From VAZQ01 sp963725065 (GTDB taxonomy: Bacteria > Pseudomonadota > Alphaproteobacteria > Rhizobiales > Xanthobacteraceae), in contig CAVRXD010000052.1 in NCBI GenBank assembly GCA_963725065.1, positions 62,001 through 126,000 on the forward strand: a DNA stretch of 64,000 nucleotides, written 5' to 3'. Position numbers and translations under genes: made by a program. Below the pieces are notes generated by a model. That model was not told where the DNA came from. It saw only the letters and a program-made list of their open reading frames with translations, and did no database searches. This document shows, piece after piece, positions 27,006 through 36,105 of the stretch (position 1 is the stretch's first letter; every line of letters starts with the position of its first letter).

Positions 27006-28143
27006 TTAAGACCCCACCTTGGGTCCGCGTGGGGCAACCTTCGTCCCGTTGGACAGCTGGAGCTGACCGTTGGTCACCACCGTTTCGCCGCCCGCAAGGC
27101 CGCTGGCAATCACGGATTCGCTCTCGACTCACGCGCGCAACGGTGACCGGCTGGACCTTGGCGACACCATCGTCGACCACAAATACGTAGGTGCCGGTCT
27201 GGCTGACCTGGACGGCGGTCGACGGCACGGTGACCGCCTGCTCCTCACGAAAGGTCAACCGCACCGTCACCAATGTTCCAGGCCAAAGAAGCTCGTCCGC
27301 GTTCGGCATGGTGGCGCGAACGGGCACCATGCCCGTCGGCGCGTCCACGCTGTTCTCGATCATGGTCACCTGGCCGCTCGCCCGCCGGGTGTCGCCCGGG
27401 ATGACGGCCTCGATGGTCGCGCTTTCATTGACCAGCGCTTGCCGCAGATCCGGGAGGTATCCTTGCGACACCGAAAAAGTGACATAGACCGGCGCGGTCT
27501 GGATGATGGTCGCGAGCGGGATCAGGTCGGCTTGGCGGACAAAGTTGCCGATCTTGACGGCAGCCATGCTGACGCGACCGGTGATGGGAGCGCGGATCGT
27601 GCAATAGCTGAGCTGGATGTTAAGGTTTTCCAGCTGCCCGGTATTGGAATCAACGGAGGCGCGCCAGAGCGTCACCTGGGTCCTCGCGTTGTTGAGCGTG
27701 ACCTGGGTGGTGGCGTTCTTGGCGATGAGCTCGGTGTAGCGGGAAACATCGCGTTCGGCCTGCTCGAGCTGCGCCTTCGCTCCCTCGAGCAACCCTTGCA
27801 CCTGCCTGATCTGGGCTTGCAGCGCGCGGCTGTCGAGGGTGAACAAGGGATCACCCTCCCGCACCATCACGCCATCGCGAAAGTGCACGCCGACGATCTC
27901 GCTGTCGATGCGTGCCTTGATCGCGACGCTAGCGATCGGCGTAACGCTGCCAAGCGCCTCGATACGAACGGGGACGGTCTGCTTGATGGCTGTCGCGACC
28001 TCGACCGGAACCGCCCGGGCAACCGGGCGCGGCGCCTGGGCGACGGCGCCGCCTGACCACAGGTCCCCCCGCTTCGCCGCGACGACAACACCTGCTGCGA
28101 CCAGCACCACGAGCGCGCCGAACACCCACGTCCGCTTCTTCAT
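27006..28143 (-). pseudogene. RND periplasmic adaptor (MdtA-like), frameshifted near the C-terminus
   Basis: A membrane-fusion protein of about 378 residues. The N-terminal helix MKKRTWVFGALVVLVAAG, the lipoyl halves (IDSEIVGVHFRDGVMVREGD and LSYCTIRAPITGRVS) and the beta-barrel reach TYVFVVDDGVAKVQPVTVARVSR in frame. The final 38 or so residues (ESVIASGLAGGETVVTNGQ to a TAA at 27006) are in the next frame. The shift lies at about 27122-27128 and is undone by removing one base. The rest is pristine and the permease follows three bases later, so this may be a sequencing error. ATG at 28143 chosen over a GTG six codons upstream. Confidence 0.85.
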
Positions 28144-28388
28144 TATTACTCCGCCGAGCACGGCCTGGGCGGCCGTTCGGACTTCCTCTTGCTGGTGCCT
28201 CGCTTATAACGATTCTTTTTGGTATCAGAGGCAACTTTTCTAACATATCCCTACTGCCAGCGCATCCTCGGCAGTGATGCACCATCATAAAATCGGCGTA
28301 ACCTTTGCGATGACACCGACGGTTGGCGCCGCTTCCGGCTTTGTCACGTCCAGTTGAACCCACGCCGTCCCACACGCCTATCTTCACC

Positions 28389-29177
28389 ATGCGCATCGCC
28401 ACTTGGAACGTAAATTCGATAAAGCAAAGAATGGACAACTTGACCGCGTGGCTCACCGAGCGGCAGCCTGACATCGTCTGCCTGCAGGAGACCAAGTGCG
28501 TTGACGACGCCTTTCCGCGCGAGCCGCTCGAAGCGCTCGGCTACAATGTTGCGGTGCACGGGCAGAAGGCCTTCAACGGCGTTGCCGTGCTGTCGAAGTT
28601 TCCCCTCGATGAGGTGACCGCACGCCTGCCCGGCGACAACGCCGACGATCATGCGCGCTTCATGGAGATTGTGGTCTCCACCGCCGCCGGAGCGGTACGC
28701 GTCGCGTCCATCTATCTGCCCAATGGCAACCCACCCGAAACTGAAAAATACTCTTATAAAATCAAATGGATGGAAAGATTAATTCAGTACGCACATGAAC
28801 GCTTGCTGCTGGAGGAGCCGCTGGTCCTGGCAGGGGACTTCAACGTCATCCCATCGGAACTCGACGCCCGCAATCCGGGCCGTTGGGTCGGGGACGCCCT
28901 GTTCCTGCCGCGCACGCGGGAGAAATTCCGCGCGCTGTGCAATCTCGGACTGACTGACGCCATCCGGGCGGGGTGCGACGGCCCCGGCCCCTTCACGTTC
29001 TGGGATTACCAGGCGGGCGCTTGGCAGAAGAACGACGGCATCCGCATCGATCACCTTCTGCTTTCGCCCCAGGCGGCGGACAAACTGCTTGCCGCGGGCG
29101 TCGACAAGCATGTCCGCGGCTGGGAAAAGCCGTCCGATCACGTCCCCGTATGGGTCGATCTCGCCGTTACGGCTTGA
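28389..29177 (+). CDS. xthA: Exodeoxyribonuclease III
   Basis: A 262-residue AP endonuclease/3'-exonuclease of the exonuclease-endonuclease-phosphatase fold. The catalytic residues are visible in IATWNVNSI, LQETKC, YLPNGNP, LAGDFNVIP and, at the end, PSDHVPVWVDL. It repairs abasic sites. The ATG giving MRIATWNVNS is the canonical start. A short stretch at about 28738-28800 is markedly AT-rich compared with the rest of the gene. The end overlaps the convergent outer-membrane protein gene by 11 bases. Confidence 0.95.
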   Translation: MRIATWNVNSIKQRMDNLTAWLTERQPDIVCLQETKCVDDAFPREPLEALGYNVAVHGQKAFNGVAVLSKFPLDEVTARLPGDNADDHARFMEIVVSTAAGAVRVASIYLPNGNPPETEKYSYKIKWMERLIQYAHERLLLEEPLVLAGDFNVIPSELDARNPGRWVGDALFLPRTREKFRALCNLGLTDAIRAGCDGPGPFTFWDYQAGAWQKNDGIRIDHLLLSPQAADKLLAAGVDKHVRGWEKPSDHVPVWVDLAVTA

Positions 29178-29922
29178 AGAAATTATCCAGAATGTTCCAG
29201 GGCAGTTTGTAGTTCACGCCGAAGCGGACGATGTGATCGCTGAGATTCAAGCGCTGACTGCTCGGAAACGCCAGGCTAGGTGCCGGGTTGAAATACGATT
29301 TGTCCTGCAGCCCGACGTAGAGATATTCCACCTTCGCCGTCCAGTCCTGGGTGAGCTTGACCTCAACACCTCCGCCGGCGGTCCAGCCCCAATGCCACTG
29401 CTTGTCGGAGATCTCGCCGACGGCCACCGAGCCGATCGTGTTCTCAACATTGGCAAGTGCGCCGCCGCCAGTGGCATACAGCAGCCAGTTGTCGTGCGCG
29501 TATCCGATCCGGCCGCGGAACGTCGAAAGCCAGTGCTCCCTGACCTCGTTGTGGAAGACGGCGTTGGGCGGGAACTCGACCGCGCTTCCTTTCTTGTTGG
29601 TGGCGGAAATGTCGCCCTCGAGGCCGAACACCACCGGGCCGCGTTGAATGTTGAAACCGGAGGTGAGACCGATAATGCCGCCGCTCAGGTCCATGCGCGG
29701 TGTCTGGTCGGCGCCGGTCAGGTCATTGCGTACGACGGCATTGCCCCAGGCGCCCCCGCCTGACACGCCGAGGTAGGAGCCGCTCCAGGTCGCGACCGGC
29801 GGTGCTGGCGGCGCCTTGTAGATGGGCGCAATGCTGAGGTCGGCGGCAACTGCCGGCGCCAGCATGGCCGACGCCAGTGCCAACGCCAACGACGCCGTGC
29901 TTACGCACAGCCGTTTCGTCAT
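29167..29922 (-). CDS. Outer-membrane beta-barrel protein (Omp25/31-like)
   Basis: A 251-residue secreted protein with signal peptide (cleavage after APAVAA), then alternating hydrophobic strands and the family features WSGSYLGVSGGGAWG at the first strand and LYATGGGALANVE mid-way. It ends in the aromatic-rich IVRFGVNYKL, followed by a short tail. Rhizobial Omp25/31 and Hbp-type proteins look like this; they stabilise the outer membrane or bind haem. I took the ATG at 29922 over a TTG two codons upstream. It is monocistronic and convergent with xthA. Confidence 0.85.
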   Translation of the reverse strand: MTKRLCVSTASLALALASAMLAPAVAADLSIAPIYKAPPAPPVATWSGSYLGVSGGGAWGNAVVRNDLTGADQTPRMDLSGGIIGLTSGFNIQRGPVVFGLEGDISATNKKGSAVEFPPNAVFHNEVREHWLSTFRGRIGYAHDNWLLYATGGGALANVENTIGSVAVGEISDKQWHWGWTAGGGVEVKLTQDWTAKVEYLYVGLQDKSYFNPAPSLAFPSSQRLNLSDHIVRFGVNYKLPWNILDNFFKP

Positions 29923-30048
29923 CGCCAACCTCGACCAGATGCATTCCGCATTGGAAATAGAAATACGCGTCCGCCCGATAAGGGTCCATTAAACTAGACC
30001 GGGGCGGGACGGATTTCCGGGAAGTGTGGCCGCGGCGCCACAGGCCCG

Positions 30049-30975
30049 TTATTCCCGGCGGTTTTTCAGCCAATCTTCCAGGTACTTATGAGCTAATGCT
30101 CGCTCACTTTCGCTGGCCTGAGCGACCGCGCTGCTGTACATGTCGGTGATCCAGCCCTCGTCCGGCCCCGCCGCGTCCTTGGCGACGATGAGCCAGAACA
30201 GCCCGAGCGAAGCCTGGCGCGAAACCTGCTCGCCGTTGAACAGCATGCCGCCGAGCAGCGCCTGCGCACGATGATCGCCCTTGTTCGCGGACAGCCGCAG
30301 CCAGCGCGCCGCCTGAATTGCATCTTTCGGTGCGCCCTTGCCCAGGAGAAAGAGTCGACCGAGGTAGTATTGCGCCTCGGGATCGGCAAAATAGGAGGCG
30401 GCATAGCGGAACATTTCACGCGCGACATTGGGGTCGGCCTTCAATGTGCCGGGGATGCCGTCGAGGTGATAGAGACCCAGCGTCACGAAGGCGTTGGCCA
30501 GAAAGCGAGCGTTAGGGGCGCTCGAGCCATCATCCGCATGCATCGTGGTGAGGCGGCGGAAATAGTCGTAAGCGCGCGCCTTGTTCATCTTGACGCCATC
30601 GCCGTCCGCGTACATGCGGCCAAGCTTCCAGATGGCGCCGGGAACCCCCTGCTCTGCGGCGTATTCGAGCTCGATGACGGCTTGGTCGGTCTTGCCCTGG
30701 CGGAGCGCCTGGGTGCCCGAACGGAATGCTTCCAGCGGTGTCGGCGGCAGGAGCGAGCGCGGCGGCATCGTGAGCGGCGCTGCCGGCACGGCCGCGAGCG
30801 GTGTCGCATTGCCGAGCACGTTGGTCGCGTCGCCTGGACTGGTGGATGAATCCGGCAACGGGACCCCGACGCCGGTCGATCCGGGCGTACGTGTGCCATC
30901 GAAGCTCACCGCCGGCGACAGGCCGACCGCGGCGGCGAGCAGACCGATGCTCACGATGACGTTAGATATCCGCAT
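30049..30975 (-). CDS. exoR: Sel1/TPR-repeat periplasmic protein, ExoR-like
   Basis: A 308-residue exported protein with an N-terminal signal (VSIGLLAAAVGLSPAVS), a low-complexity linker and four or five Sel1-like repeats from about residue 83 (AIWKLGRMYADGDGV, AQYYLGRLFLLGKGA, AQALLGGMLFNGEQV). This layout matches rhizobial ExoR, the periplasmic repressor of the ExoS-ChvI two-component system that governs exopolysaccharide and flagella. The assignment is by family shape; a general Sel1 protein remains possible. The ATG lies inside the last codons of ilvD (14-base overlap), so it is probably translated from the ilvD message. Confidence 0.7.
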   Translation of the reverse strand: MRISNVIVSIGLLAAAVGLSPAVSFDGTRTPGSTGVGVPLPDSSTSPGDATNVLGNATPLAAVPAAPLTMPPRSLLPPTPLEAFRSGTQALRQGKTDQAVIELEYAAEQGVPGAIWKLGRMYADGDGVKMNKARAYDYFRRLTTMHADDGSSAPNARFLANAFVTLGLYHLDGIPGTLKADPNVAREMFRYAASYFADPEAQYYLGRLFLLGKGAPKDAIQAARWLRLSANKGDHRAQALLGGMLFNGEQVSRQASLGLFWLIVAKDAAGPDEGWITDMYSSAVAQASESERALAHKYLEDWLKNRRE

Positions 30976-32686
30976 AGCACGCCTTCTCGGCCGCCCCGCC
31001 GGGATGGGTCACCGCGCCGTCGCGCGCCGGACCCACCTGTTGGGCGTATTTCCACAAATATCCTGAGGTGCAATCCGTACTGCGCGGTTTCCACGCCTTG
31101 GCGCGAGCCTCGATCTCAGCTTTCGTGAGCTTGACCTCGAGACTACCCTTCACCGCATCGATGGTGATGATGTCGCCGTCACGGACGTGCGCGATCGGGC
31201 CGCCAATGGCAGCCTCAGGGCCCACATGCCCGATGCAGAACCCTCGGGTCGCTCCGGAGAAGCGCCCGTCGGTAATGAGCGCAACCTTCCCGCCCATGCC
31301 CTGTCCGTAGAGGGCGGCGGTGGTGGCCAGCATTTCTCGCATTCCAGGCCCGCCTTTGGGCCCTTCGTAGCGGATCACGAGCACATCGCCTTCCTTGTAC
31401 TTCTTCTTCTTGACGGCATCGAAGCACGCTTCCTCCCCATCAAAGCAGCGCGCCGGGCCGGTAAACTTCAAGTCCGCCATCCCGGCAACCTTCACGATTG
31501 CGCCCTCCGGCGCGAGGTTGCCTTTGAGCCCGACGACGCCGCCGGTGGCGGAGAGCGGCTTGTCCGCGGGGTGGACCACGTCCTGGTCCTTATTCCACTT
31601 CACTCGCTTGAGGTTCTCGGCGATCGTACGCCCCGTCACGGTGATGCAGTCGCCGTGAAGATACCCGTGATCGAGAAGCGTCCTCATCAAGAGTGGAACG
31701 CCTCCAGCCTCGAACATATCTTTGGCGACATAACGGCCGCCCGGCTTCAAATCGGCGATATATGGTGTCCTTTTGAAGATTTCGGCCACATCGAAAAGGT
31801 CGAATTTCAGGCCGCATTCATGTGCGATCGCGGGCAGATGCAGTGCAGCGTTGGTCGAGCCGCCCGAAGCCGACACCACCGCAGCCGCGTTCTCGAGCGC
31901 CTCCCTGGTGACGATGTCACGGGGACGAATTCCTGACTTGATAAGATCGAGGATCGTCTCGCCGGCCGTCATGCAGAACGCGTCGCGGATTTCGTAAGGC
32001 GCCGGCGCTCCTGCAGAGTAAGGCAATGCGAGCCCGATCGCCTCGGACACCGTCGCCATGGTGTTGGCAGTGAACTGCGCCCCGCAGGCGCCCGCGGACG
32101 GACAGGCATGCTGCTCGAGCGTCTCGAGATCGCCGTCCGACATCTCGCCGACCGAATGCTTGCCGACGGCCTCGAACACGTCTTGGACAGTGACCGGCTT
32201 GCCCTTGAAGGTACCGGGCAGGATCGAGCCGCCGTAGATGAAGATCGAGGGCACGTTCAGCCGGCACATCACCATCATCATTCCCGGCAGCGACTTGTCG
32301 CAGCCGGCAAGACCGACCAACGCGTCATAGGCGTGACCGCGCATGGTCAACTCGACCGAATCGGCGATCACCTCGCGCGATGGCAAAGAGGACTTCATGC
32401 CCTCATGGCCCATGGCGATGCCGTCCGTCACGGTGATGGTGCAGAATTCGCGCGGCGTGCCGCCGGCGGCCGCGACGCCCTTCTTCACCGCTTGCGCTTG
32501 GCGCATCAGCGAGATGTTGCAGGGCGCGGCTTCGTTCCAGCAGGTGGCCACGCCCACGAAGGGCTGATGGATCTGCTCGCGGGTCAGCCCCATCGCGTAA
32601 TAGTAGGAGCGATGCGGCGCGCGCTCGGGACCCTCGGTCACATGCCGGCTAGGCAGCTTCGCCTTGAGGTCCCGCTTTGCGTCCAT
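30962..32686 (-). CDS. ilvD: Dihydroxy-acid dehydratase
   Basis: A 574-residue iron-sulfur enzyme of branched-chain amino acid and pantothenate synthesis. It converts 2,3-dihydroxyisovalerate to 2-oxoisovalerate. Cluster-ligand cysteines appear in VATCWNEAAPCN, ALVGLAGCDKSLPGMMM and GACGAQFTANTM; GRFSGATRGFCIGHVGPEA is the conserved C-terminal signature. ATG start. It is followed by the ExoR-like gene with a short overlap; an imperfect inverted repeat lies upstream. Confidence 0.96.
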   Translation of the reverse strand: MDAKRDLKAKLPSRHVTEGPERAPHRSYYYAMGLTREQIHQPFVGVATCWNEAAPCNISLMRQAQAVKKGVAAAGGTPREFCTITVTDGIAMGHEGMKSSLPSREVIADSVELTMRGHAYDALVGLAGCDKSLPGMMMVMCRLNVPSIFIYGGSILPGTFKGKPVTVQDVFEAVGKHSVGEMSDGDLETLEQHACPSAGACGAQFTANTMATVSEAIGLALPYSAGAPAPYEIRDAFCMTAGETILDLIKSGIRPRDIVTREALENAAAVVSASGGSTNAALHLPAIAHECGLKFDLFDVAEIFKRTPYIADLKPGGRYVAKDMFEAGGVPLLMRTLLDHGYLHGDCITVTGRTIAENLKRVKWNKDQDVVHPADKPLSATGGVVGLKGNLAPEGAIVKVAGMADLKFTGPARCFDGEEACFDAVKKKKYKEGDVLVIRYEGPKGGPGMREMLATTAALYGQGMGGKVALITDGRFSGATRGFCIGHVGPEAAIGGPIAHVRDGDIITIDAVKGSLEVKLTKAEIEARAKAWKPRSTDCTSGYLWKYAQQVGPARDGAVTHPGGAAEKACYADI

Positions 32687-32816
32687 TTGAGCCTTGCCCT
32701 TTGTTTCGCCGCGCCCTGGGTCGCTTCCCGCGATCGCAGATTGGAAATCACCGCCCGCACCTCGATCTCGGCGGGCGGTATGGCCAAATCGCGGCGTTGG
32801 TCGTCCGGAATCCTAT

Positions 32817-32870
32817 CCATTCGTCAATGTTTTAGCCGTGTTGCCGGCGCGCCACAGCATTAATGAATGG
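32817..32870. promoter_or_regulatory. Imperfect 13-base inverted repeat upstream of ilvD
   Basis: CCATTCGTCAATG (32817-32829) and CATTAATGAATGG (32858-32870) pair at 11 of 13 positions, with one of the two remaining positions able to form a G-U pair in RNA. A GC-rich 28-base spacer containing GGCGCGCC separates them. It lies between the end of the NAD(P)-binding gene and the ilvD start, both on the minus strand, so it could end the first transcript or control ilvD. No T-run follows. Confidence 0.35.
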
Positions 32871-32889
32871 TTAACAAGGAAAGCAACAC

Positions 32890-33618
32890 TTAAGTCCGCT
32901 GGCCGATCCGGAACGTCGGGTCGAAGCCCAGTTCGGCGCGCGCCTTGGCGATGGAGACCGCCTCGTCATCGTCGGCAATGTTGTAGACGCCGCGCCCGCC
33001 ATGCGTGACCGCGAGCAGGGCTGCCTGTGCCGCCGCATCGACGTGGAGGCCGGGCTTGCGATCGGGGGTCCCGTACCAGGTGCCCGGCCCGTAAAGCAGG
33101 CCATAGCGGAGCACGATGCCTTCGATGCCGGACGCCGCCAGGACCTGATGCTCCATGTCGGCCACGCCCCTCACCGTAACCGCCCGGGCCGGATCGGCGA
33201 AGTTTAGCGGATCGGTCTCGGGATGCGGCTCGCCGCCCGGCGCATAGGCAAATGAAATGCTCTGGACGATGAAGCGATGCGCCCCCGCTGCCTGTGCCGC
33301 GGCAACCAGGTTGCGCGTCCCCTCGCTGCGGATGCGAGCATTTCCGGACGCGGAGGCCGCGATCCGGGCCCCATCGAGTTCGCGCGGAAGATCGGTGAGT
33401 TGATGGATGACGACCGCCGGCTGCGCGGCGCCGACCGCAGCGGTCAGCGCCGGCGCGTCGAAAACGTCGACCACGGTCGGCACAACCCCTGCCCGCTCCA
33501 GCATCATTGCCGTCTCAGGATGACGCGTCGTGCCGGTCACCTGATGCCCGGCGTCCAGCAGGAGAGGCACCAATCTGCGGCCGATGGCGCCCGACGCGCC
33601 CGCAAGGAATATTCGCAT
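32890..33618 (-). CDS. NAD(P)-binding, epimerase-type protein
   Basis: A 242-residue short Rossmann-fold protein of the extended SDR / NAD-dependent epimerase group. MRIFLAGASGAIGRRLVPLL holds the TGxxGxxG-like cofactor loop (GASGAIG), and FIVQSISFAYAPGGEP occupies the position of the catalytic Ser-Tyr region, without a clear YxxxK. It is shorter than typical epimerases. Substrate unknown. ATG start, 57 bases from the divergent glycosylase gene. Confidence 0.8.
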   Translation of the reverse strand: MRIFLAGASGAIGRRLVPLLLDAGHQVTGTTRHPETAMMLERAGVVPTVVDVFDAPALTAAVGAAQPAVVIHQLTDLPRELDGARIAASASGNARIRSEGTRNLVAAAQAAGAHRFIVQSISFAYAPGGEPHPETDPLNFADPARAVTVRGVADMEHQVLAASGIEGIVLRYGLLYGPGTWYGTPDRKPGLHVDAAAQAALLAVTHGGRGVYNIADDDEAVSIAKARAELGFDPTFRIGQRT

Positions 33619-33675
33619 TGCCTTATGCTAAGGCCTCGCACCGCCCTGGGTCGAGACCGTCGTAGCAAGGCGCAA

Positions 33676-34251
33676 ATGGCAAGGCTCAAACCGCTCCGCC
33701 GAGACTTCTTTGTCCGCAGCGTGCACGCCGTCGCCCCCGATCTCATCGGCGCGACGCTTTTGTTCAAAGGGGTGGGCGGCGTCATCGTCGAGGTCGAGGC
33801 CTATCACCACACCGATCCCGCGGCACATTCCTTCGGCGGCCGCACCGAGCGCAATTCCGTCATGTTCGGCCCGCCGGGTTATGCCTATGTCTACCGCTCC
33901 TACGGTATTCACTGGTGCCTCAACTTCGTATGCGAGCCGGAGGGCGAGGCCAGCGCGGTGCTGATCCGCGCACTCGCGCCGACGCACGGGCTTGCCGCCA
34001 TGCGCCGGCGTCGCGGCGTTACCGACGAACGGCTTTTGTGCTCCGGTCCAGGGCGTCTGGGCGAGGCGCTCGGCATCACCGACGCGCAATATGGCCTCTC
34101 CCTGTACAAGCGTCCGTTTGAGATATTTGCGCCCGCGGACGCCGTCGAGATCGACGTCGGGCCGCGCATCGGCCTCACCAAGGCGATCGACCATCCGTGG
34201 CGCTATGGTCTCAAAGGCTCGCGCTTTGTCAGCAAGCCGTTCAAACGGTGA
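33676..34251 (+). CDS. DNA-3-methyladenine glycosylase (AAG/MPG family)
   Basis: A 191-residue base-excision enzyme that removes alkylated purines. GVIVEVEAYHHTDPAAHSFGG carries the catalytic Glu (VEVEAY) and the following TERNSVMFGPPGYAYVYRSYG (RNSVMFGPPGYAYVY) is the family signature; CSGPGRLGEALGIT follows. The ATG at MARLKPLRRDF was chosen because family similarity starts there, although the frame is open far upstream. It ends 44 bases from a convergent gene. Confidence 0.93.
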   Translation: MARLKPLRRDFFVRSVHAVAPDLIGATLLFKGVGGVIVEVEAYHHTDPAAHSFGGRTERNSVMFGPPGYAYVYRSYGIHWCLNFVCEPEGEASAVLIRALAPTHGLAAMRRRRGVTDERLLCSGPGRLGEALGITDAQYGLSLYKRPFEIFAPADAVEIDVGPRIGLTKAIDHPWRYGLKGSRFVSKPFKR

Positions 34252-34295
34252 TCGTGCGCGCCGCGTGCGGCGCTATCGCCAGATCGGACGTGGGA

Positions 34296-35273
34296 TCATT
34301 CCACAGCGGGCGCAAAGAGCTCGCCTGCACTCACCACGCGCGGGGAGAGACCCTGCTCGTGAACGTAGCGGCCGACGGCTTCGAAGGTGGGCCGGTTCCG
34401 CTCGAGACCATAGGCCCAGAAATCGTCGCCGAATATGCGCCAAGCCTCCTCGACATGATCGATGAGCCACGGCAGGGCAACCCGCAATGCGTCGGTGTCG
34501 TACAAACCGTCGACCGCGAGATCGCGTGCTTGCACGAACGCCTGGTAGATGCTGCGTGCGGCCCACGGATGGTCACGGTAAATGTCCTCGCGCAGCACCA
34601 CGGTATGCATGATCGGGAAAATTCGGGTGCGGCGGTAGTAGTCCTGCTCGGCTTCCTTGTAATTCGGAAACAGGCGCGAAATGTTCGGGGAGCGTTCGAG
34701 GAATAGTTTCGGGATGTAGAGCGACAACAGCGCGTCAAGCTCCCCCGCCGCGAACATCGACTCGAGCGTCTGCTGACCGGAGAGAAAGTCGAGCTTGATG
34801 TCGTTGGGAAGATCGAGCGGGATCAGCGGGCGCTCGACGAAACTGTTGAGCCCACCCATGAACCAATGCATGTCCTGCGCCTTGACGCCGTAGTCATGCT
34901 GCAGCATGCCCCGCATGAAGACGAGGCCGGTCGAACTCCACTGCGACGTGCCGACACGCTTGCCTTTCAAGTCCTGCGGCGTCCTGATTCCCGCGCCGCT
35001 GCGAACGTAGATGCAGGAGTGACGGAAGATCTTGGATAGCGCCACCGGCACCGCCACGAACGGGCAATCGCCACGTCCCTTGAGGGTGGTGTAGGAAGCG
35101 AGCGAAAGCTCGCATACCTGAAATTCCCTCTTGTCCAGCATGCGCTGGAAGGCCTGGCGCGGGCGCAAAATCTCGATGTCGAGATCGATCCCTTCGGGCT
35201 TCACACGACCGTCAATCAGCGGACGGGTGCGATCATAGTCCCAGCACGCGAGCGTCAGCTTGAGATTGGGCAT
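34296..35273 (-). CDS. Periplasmic-binding-fold protein, 4,5-dihydroxyphthalate decarboxylase-like
   Basis: A 325-residue protein resembling the Pht5 / ABC substrate-binding group. It starts LTLACWDYDRTRPLIDGRVKPEGID and contains ICELSLASY-like VCELSLASYTTLKGRGD and LKGKRVGTSQWSSTGLVFMRGML. There is no signal peptide, which favours a cytoplasmic enzyme or sensor over a transport protein, and no ABC permease or ATPase is nearby. In this family some members decarboxylate 4,5-dihydroxyphthalate while many are uncharacterised. ATG start. It is the last gene of a possible valS - MFS - DUF2459 - Pht5-like run with short gaps. Confidence 0.75.
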   Translation of the reverse strand: MPNLKLTLACWDYDRTRPLIDGRVKPEGIDLDIEILRPRQAFQRMLDKREFQVCELSLASYTTLKGRGDCPFVAVPVALSKIFRHSCIYVRSGAGIRTPQDLKGKRVGTSQWSSTGLVFMRGMLQHDYGVKAQDMHWFMGGLNSFVERPLIPLDLPNDIKLDFLSGQQTLESMFAAGELDALLSLYIPKLFLERSPNISRLFPNYKEAEQDYYRRTRIFPIMHTVVLREDIYRDHPWAARSIYQAFVQARDLAVDGLYDTDALRVALPWLIDHVEEAWRIFGDDFWAYGLERNRPTFEAVGRYVHEQGLSPRVVSAGELFAPAVE

Positions 35274-35322
35274 CAGGAAGTTCCGGCGACGACCACAAAG
35301 CTTGCGCATTCCCGCGCGCCAT

Positions 35323-36093
35323 TCAAGGCACCGACACGGGAGATGGCGGCAATCGAACAAGGTTGGATCGCCATTCGAGATCGAGCAGCAGGCCGAACGG
35401 CAATGTCGCAAGCACGGGCGCGGTTGGCACCCCCGCGGCATCGAGCAGGCCGGCGATCCAATGATTGCAGACGTTGAAGAGATGAAATGCACCATTGGCT
35501 CGAAAGAACCGGCTCGCCCCATAGAGCCCGGCTCCGAGTTCCTCCGGCCGCAGACCATCGGGCCCGCGGGCGAAGGTCGCGTCGAGCTTTTCCGCCAAGC
35601 GTTCGAACCCGGCCGCGCCGAGATCAATCCGGACCAGATCGGAAAGGGGAAACATGGCGCGCGGGTCGTCCTTGACACCGACCACGTGCAGAACGGACGG
35701 GTTGCCTGGTCGCAATAGCGCTCGGACTGCCAGCGCCACTGTCAACGACTGCGCCGTCGGGAGCTCACGGTAGAAGCCTTCGTCGCCCCAACCGATTTCG
35801 AGCCGGTCATAGTCGGCAAAGCGCGTCGCGACATAGGCGAGTGCGGCCAGGCCGCGCCGACTGCCCTGCTCGGCGAGCGCCTTGCGGGGAACGATGATGC
35901 CCGCGTGGTAGCCATGGCTGACGACGAAGACCTCGGTGACAGGCGCGCCCGGCGCGGCCGGCCACAGGCTTCGGTCACCCCAGCGCGCGGTGGCGATCAC
36001 GGCAACCACGAACAAAGAAGCTGCGATCGCAAGGCCAAGACCGAGGCGCCTTACCGCGCTCCACCATCCGGGCGTGAGCCTGAGTTCCGGCAT
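35323..36093 (-). CDS. DUF2459 (TIGR02117) family protein
   Basis: A 256-residue protein with an N-terminal membrane anchor (LGLGLAIAASLFVVAVIATA) and a periplasmic domain starting VFVVSHGYHAGIIVPR, then LEIGWGDEGFYRE and FNVCNHWIAGLLDAAGVPT. The conserved His, Asp and Cys-Asn-His-Trp hints at a hydrolase or transglutaminase-like fold, but function is not established. ATG start. It lies 12 bases downstream of the MFS gene. Confidence 0.85.
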   Translation of the reverse strand: MPELRLTPGWWSAVRRLGLGLAIAASLFVVAVIATARWGDRSLWPAAPGAPVTEVFVVSHGYHAGIIVPRKALAEQGSRRGLAALAYVATRFADYDRLEIGWGDEGFYRELPTAQSLTVALAVRALLRPGNPSVLHVVGVKDDPRAMFPLSDLVRIDLGAAGFERLAEKLDATFARGPDGLRPEELGAGLYGASRFFRANGAFHLFNVCNHWIAGLLDAAGVPTAPVLATLPFGLLLDLEWRSNLVRLPPSPVSVP

Positions 36094-36105
36094 CGCACGC
36101 CCGGT

